Part shown: one piece after another, positions 61,984 through 64,000 of the stretch
Position numbering within the stretch: the first letter of the stretch is position 1
Layout: each line of letters begins with the position of its first letter
Source of the DNA: Acorus gramineus
Taxonomy: Eukaryota > Streptophyta > Magnoliopsida > Acorales > Acoraceae
NCBI GenBank assembly: GCA_030737835.1
Contig: CM060850.1
Coordinates: forward strand, 19,746,216 to 19,810,215
Reading direction: 5' to 3'
Length of the DNA stretch: 64,000 bases
Program-made: the position numbers and the translations under genes
The notes under the pieces: generated by a model
Database searches by the model: none
Seen by the model: the letters and a program-made list of their open reading frames with translations, nothing else
Told to the model about the DNA's origin: nothing

Positions 61984-63412
61984 CATATAATTCCCCGATT
62001 ATTGGTTTTGTTCAACTGTTACATGCTAGGTTATTTGGACATGTGGTCCATGCATCTCTTTTGAGATAGAAAATTCTATAATAATTGCGCTTGTTTCATT
62101 AATAGGACCTATCTGTGATAGGTGTTGGTATGATCCGTTGTTAGGATTATATGTTATTTTTAGTGTGCAAGCATAGTAGTTGATTGCTTGACATCCATGT
62201 GATGCACTCGCATTAGAATTCAGGAGAATTCATTTATAGTATCGGTGTTTGTTAACCAATAGTTATGATGATATGCTTGGCCTACCTGTATTAGGCGTGT
62301 GGATGACCCGCCTTTAGGGTTATGCCTTGTCATTGTTGAGTGAGAGAACTTAACAAATTTTTCCCCGCATCCGAGTGATGCATCTGTATGGGAATTCAAG
62401 AGAATTCATTAGCATTGTTAATTGCTAGATGATTATAGTTGATCCTTGAGGATCGTACTGCAAGCGCGGAATGCTTCTCCTCTACCTCGTATCCGCGTTG
62501 AAGCTACCTGGTGTTGAAGCTATCCTGGACTGTGCCTCCACATCGTAGGATGCCCAATGTGTATTTTGATACCGTTTTGGCATTGCACCTACCATGGATG
62601 GTTGCTAGGAAGAGGGCTACCCGGGAGAGGGCTACCGGAAGGTTAAGGGAGTTAGCGGGTTGTTTTCTGTTTCCAATAGTCCCATGTCACCCATAGAGGT
62701 GAGGGTGAGTTGAGGTCATGTTGTCACGTGACATTTATATTCATTGGGAATGCCCAAAATATAATACATCTACTGGATGATGTGAGGCATCTAGCGTAGT
62801 AATACCTTGATGCAGATCGATTTGTAGTACTGTGTTATTCAGTAATGCAATGTGTTATGGTTAACTGTACAGTTCCTTCCCAGGTGTCCTAAGACTTCCC
62901 CTCCGGGTCGAGGGTGAGGGTTAGGTGAGGTCACGTCTTCGCGTGACATTTATCTCTATTGGGTTTCTCCCATATTTCTTTTTGGTGGAAGAAAAAATGC
63001 ACTAATATTATATTATTATGGTAGAGCTTGGATTCTTGCCACTCACTGAGTTTGTAGCTCAACCCCCGTGTATTGTTTATCCACTAGGGACTGGATTGGC
63101 ATGGAGCTGGAGCATCCCTCTGGCGTGACTCATGCGTGAAGCGTTCCCACCTTTCAGTTGGTGAGTGAGAGGCTGTCAGCAATCCTATTTTCTTGTGTAT
63201 GTATTAATAATTGTGCGTGTTGCACATATCGCTTCCCTGTTGCCTTGTTATTTATGCGATCCTGTTGGTTATTGTTTCATTTTCAATTGGAGTCGCTATT
63301 GACCTCTTGTGTATGACTGGTATGGTCCCGGGGACGGCCGCTCCGGGACGTAACACCACCAATGGGCCACATGTCCTCGTGTGGGGCCACACCCACCATC
63401 GCGAAATGGATA

Positions 63413-63425
63413 GGCTCTGATACCA
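63413..63425 (-). promoter_or_regulatory. Primer-binding site complementary to initiator tRNA-Met
   Basis: The minus strand reads TGGTATCAGAGCC, the standard plant LTR-retrotransposon primer-binding site for tRNA-iMet. It lies two bases from the LTR end. The internal DNA to its left (63356-63412) is only about 57 bp before element G intrudes. Confidence 0.88.
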
Positions 63426-63427
63426 AT

Positions 63428-63695
63428 TGTAACGCCCCAGGCTTACATAGCAAGAAATTGTCCTCTTTGCCCTTAAATGAGCTCACGGGTTTAAAACGCG
63501 TCTTAGTGTGTAAGAGCTGTGCTCACATATAAGCACAGACTATCTCCTCCCATTAGGGGATGTGGGACTAAACACCCTCACCCTCACCCAATCCATGGGC
63601 CTCTTGGGACTCTTGGGCCTGAGCCAGGCGCCACAAGTGGTTCTAATCTGTGTTACTACTCGTAATGGATTAGTTGTTCCCCAAGAATCCCAACA
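63428..63695 (-). mobile_element. 268-bp LTR with adjoining PBS (TRIM-like element remnant)
   Basis: Read on the minus strand it begins TGTTGGGATTCTTGGGG and ends GGGGCGTTACA next to the PBS, so it is the 5' LTR of a minus-oriented element. It contains TATATGTGAGC and a GTGAGGGTGAGG stretch. A very short LTR with a PBS and little internal DNA suits a TRIM or another non-autonomous element. The other LTR is not in the window. Confidence 0.82.
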
Positions 63696-64000
63696 ATTTT
63701 ATCAAAAAATGGTGGCTGGGTAAAAAAAAAGGAGTCTCGGTAGGAAAAATGTTGTCTAGGTCAAAAAATATAAATCTGGGTTGAAAAATGGTGTACGTGC
63801 CAAAAATTTTATCTGGGCAAAAAATATCGTTTGCATCGACAAAATGTTGTCTGGGAGGAAAAATAGTCTCTGTTGAAAATGTTGTCTGGGTCACAAAATG
63901 TTTTCAGGGATGAAAAATGTAGTCTAGGTCAAAAAATGTTGTCTTGGTACAAAAATGGTGATTGTGTGGAACAATGGGGTCTTCAATGATAAATTGCGTC
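63696..64000 (+). repeat. Minisatellite array S3 (variant unit, S1 polarity)
   Basis: Units read AAAAATGTTGTCTGGGTC instead of GGTGTTTGGGTC and continue to the window end. The TCTGGG variant is shared, in reverse complement, with the right end of S2. Confidence 0.88.

Larger units (their letters stand above)
48841..63355 (+). mobile_element. Host copy G of the solo-LTR-like family, split into three pieces
   Basis: G's own DNA is 48841-50387, 59274-59538 and 61989-63355, about 3.2 kb in all. It is 5'-truncated at the F junction and ends in GCTCCGGGACGTAACA at 63355. Element A (TSD AATAC) and element H (TSD CATAT) sit inside it. The order of its landmarks is that of the family: CT-rich leader, TCTTGCAG + 36 nt (50169-50204, donor mutated to ATGAGT), GAATTCAGGAGAATTCAT and CCACTCACTGAG. 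It encodes no protein. Confidence 0.75.

Noticed and set aside
1-64000. CRISPR arrays, operons, prokaryotic systems or tRNA/rRNA genes
   Set aside because: Spliced genes and plant repeats show that this is plant nuclear DNA. No regular repeat-spacer pattern was seen and no tRNA or rRNA motif was recognised on reading.

Overview
This is nuclear DNA from a flowering plant. The evidence is a 12-exon gene with canonical GT-AG introns encoding a plastid-type SDR39U1/GC1 protein, the last exon of a plant-specific kinesin, plant LINEs, MITEs, LTR elements and very long degenerate minisatellites. The species cannot be named from the sequence. Composition and gene structure do not look grass-like.

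Region 1 (1-17.3 kb) holds the genes. The last exon of a kinesin-7/NACK-type gene (+, 662-998) converges on a complete GC1 (GIANT CHLOROPLAST 1, SDR39U1-like) gene (-, 2025-16093). All 12 exons of GC1 were resolved, giving 1074 coding nt and 357 aa. Its introns carry a 422-bp tandem duplication, a 106-bp tandem trimer and two LINE 3' fragments. A small GRF-zinc-finger gene (+, 16853-17318) is divergent to GC1 and has an in-frame TGA. A 177-bp tandem duplication lies between the two.

Region 2 (17.7-39.4 kb) is a degenerate minisatellite with a unit of about 19-21 bp. On the + strand it reads GTTTGGGTC-poly(A) from 17.7 to 25.0 kb. It then holds a 4.2-kb minus-strand LINE, a 45-bp satellite remnant and a second LINE tail on the + strand. 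From there to 39.36 kb the satellite reads in the opposite polarity, as poly(T)-GACCCAAAC. Inside it are a hAT-like MITE and a 530-bp segment of unknown nature.

Region 3 (39.4-48.5 kb) starts with a short solo-LTR-like insert. Next come about 2.5 units of an array in which every unit is a large inverted repeat, with 32-nt hairpin cores inside wider palindromic arms. A MITE and a 3.84-kb solo-LTR-like element interrupt it.

Region 4 (48.5-63.4 kb) is a nest of one family of 2.4-3.8-kb non-coding TG...CA elements in alternating orientation. Target-site duplications let me reconstruct the nesting. A fragment (G) hosts element A (TSD AATAC) and element H (TSD CATAT). A in turn hosts E (TSD CAAGA) and B (TSD ATCAT). 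Most copies share splice-like signals around a 36-nt segment. A 268-bp LTR with a tRNA-iMet primer-binding site closes the nest, and a variant of the satellite resumes at 63.7 kb.

Only GC1 and the kinesin look like working genes. The rest is repeat and mobile DNA whose main interest is its architecture.
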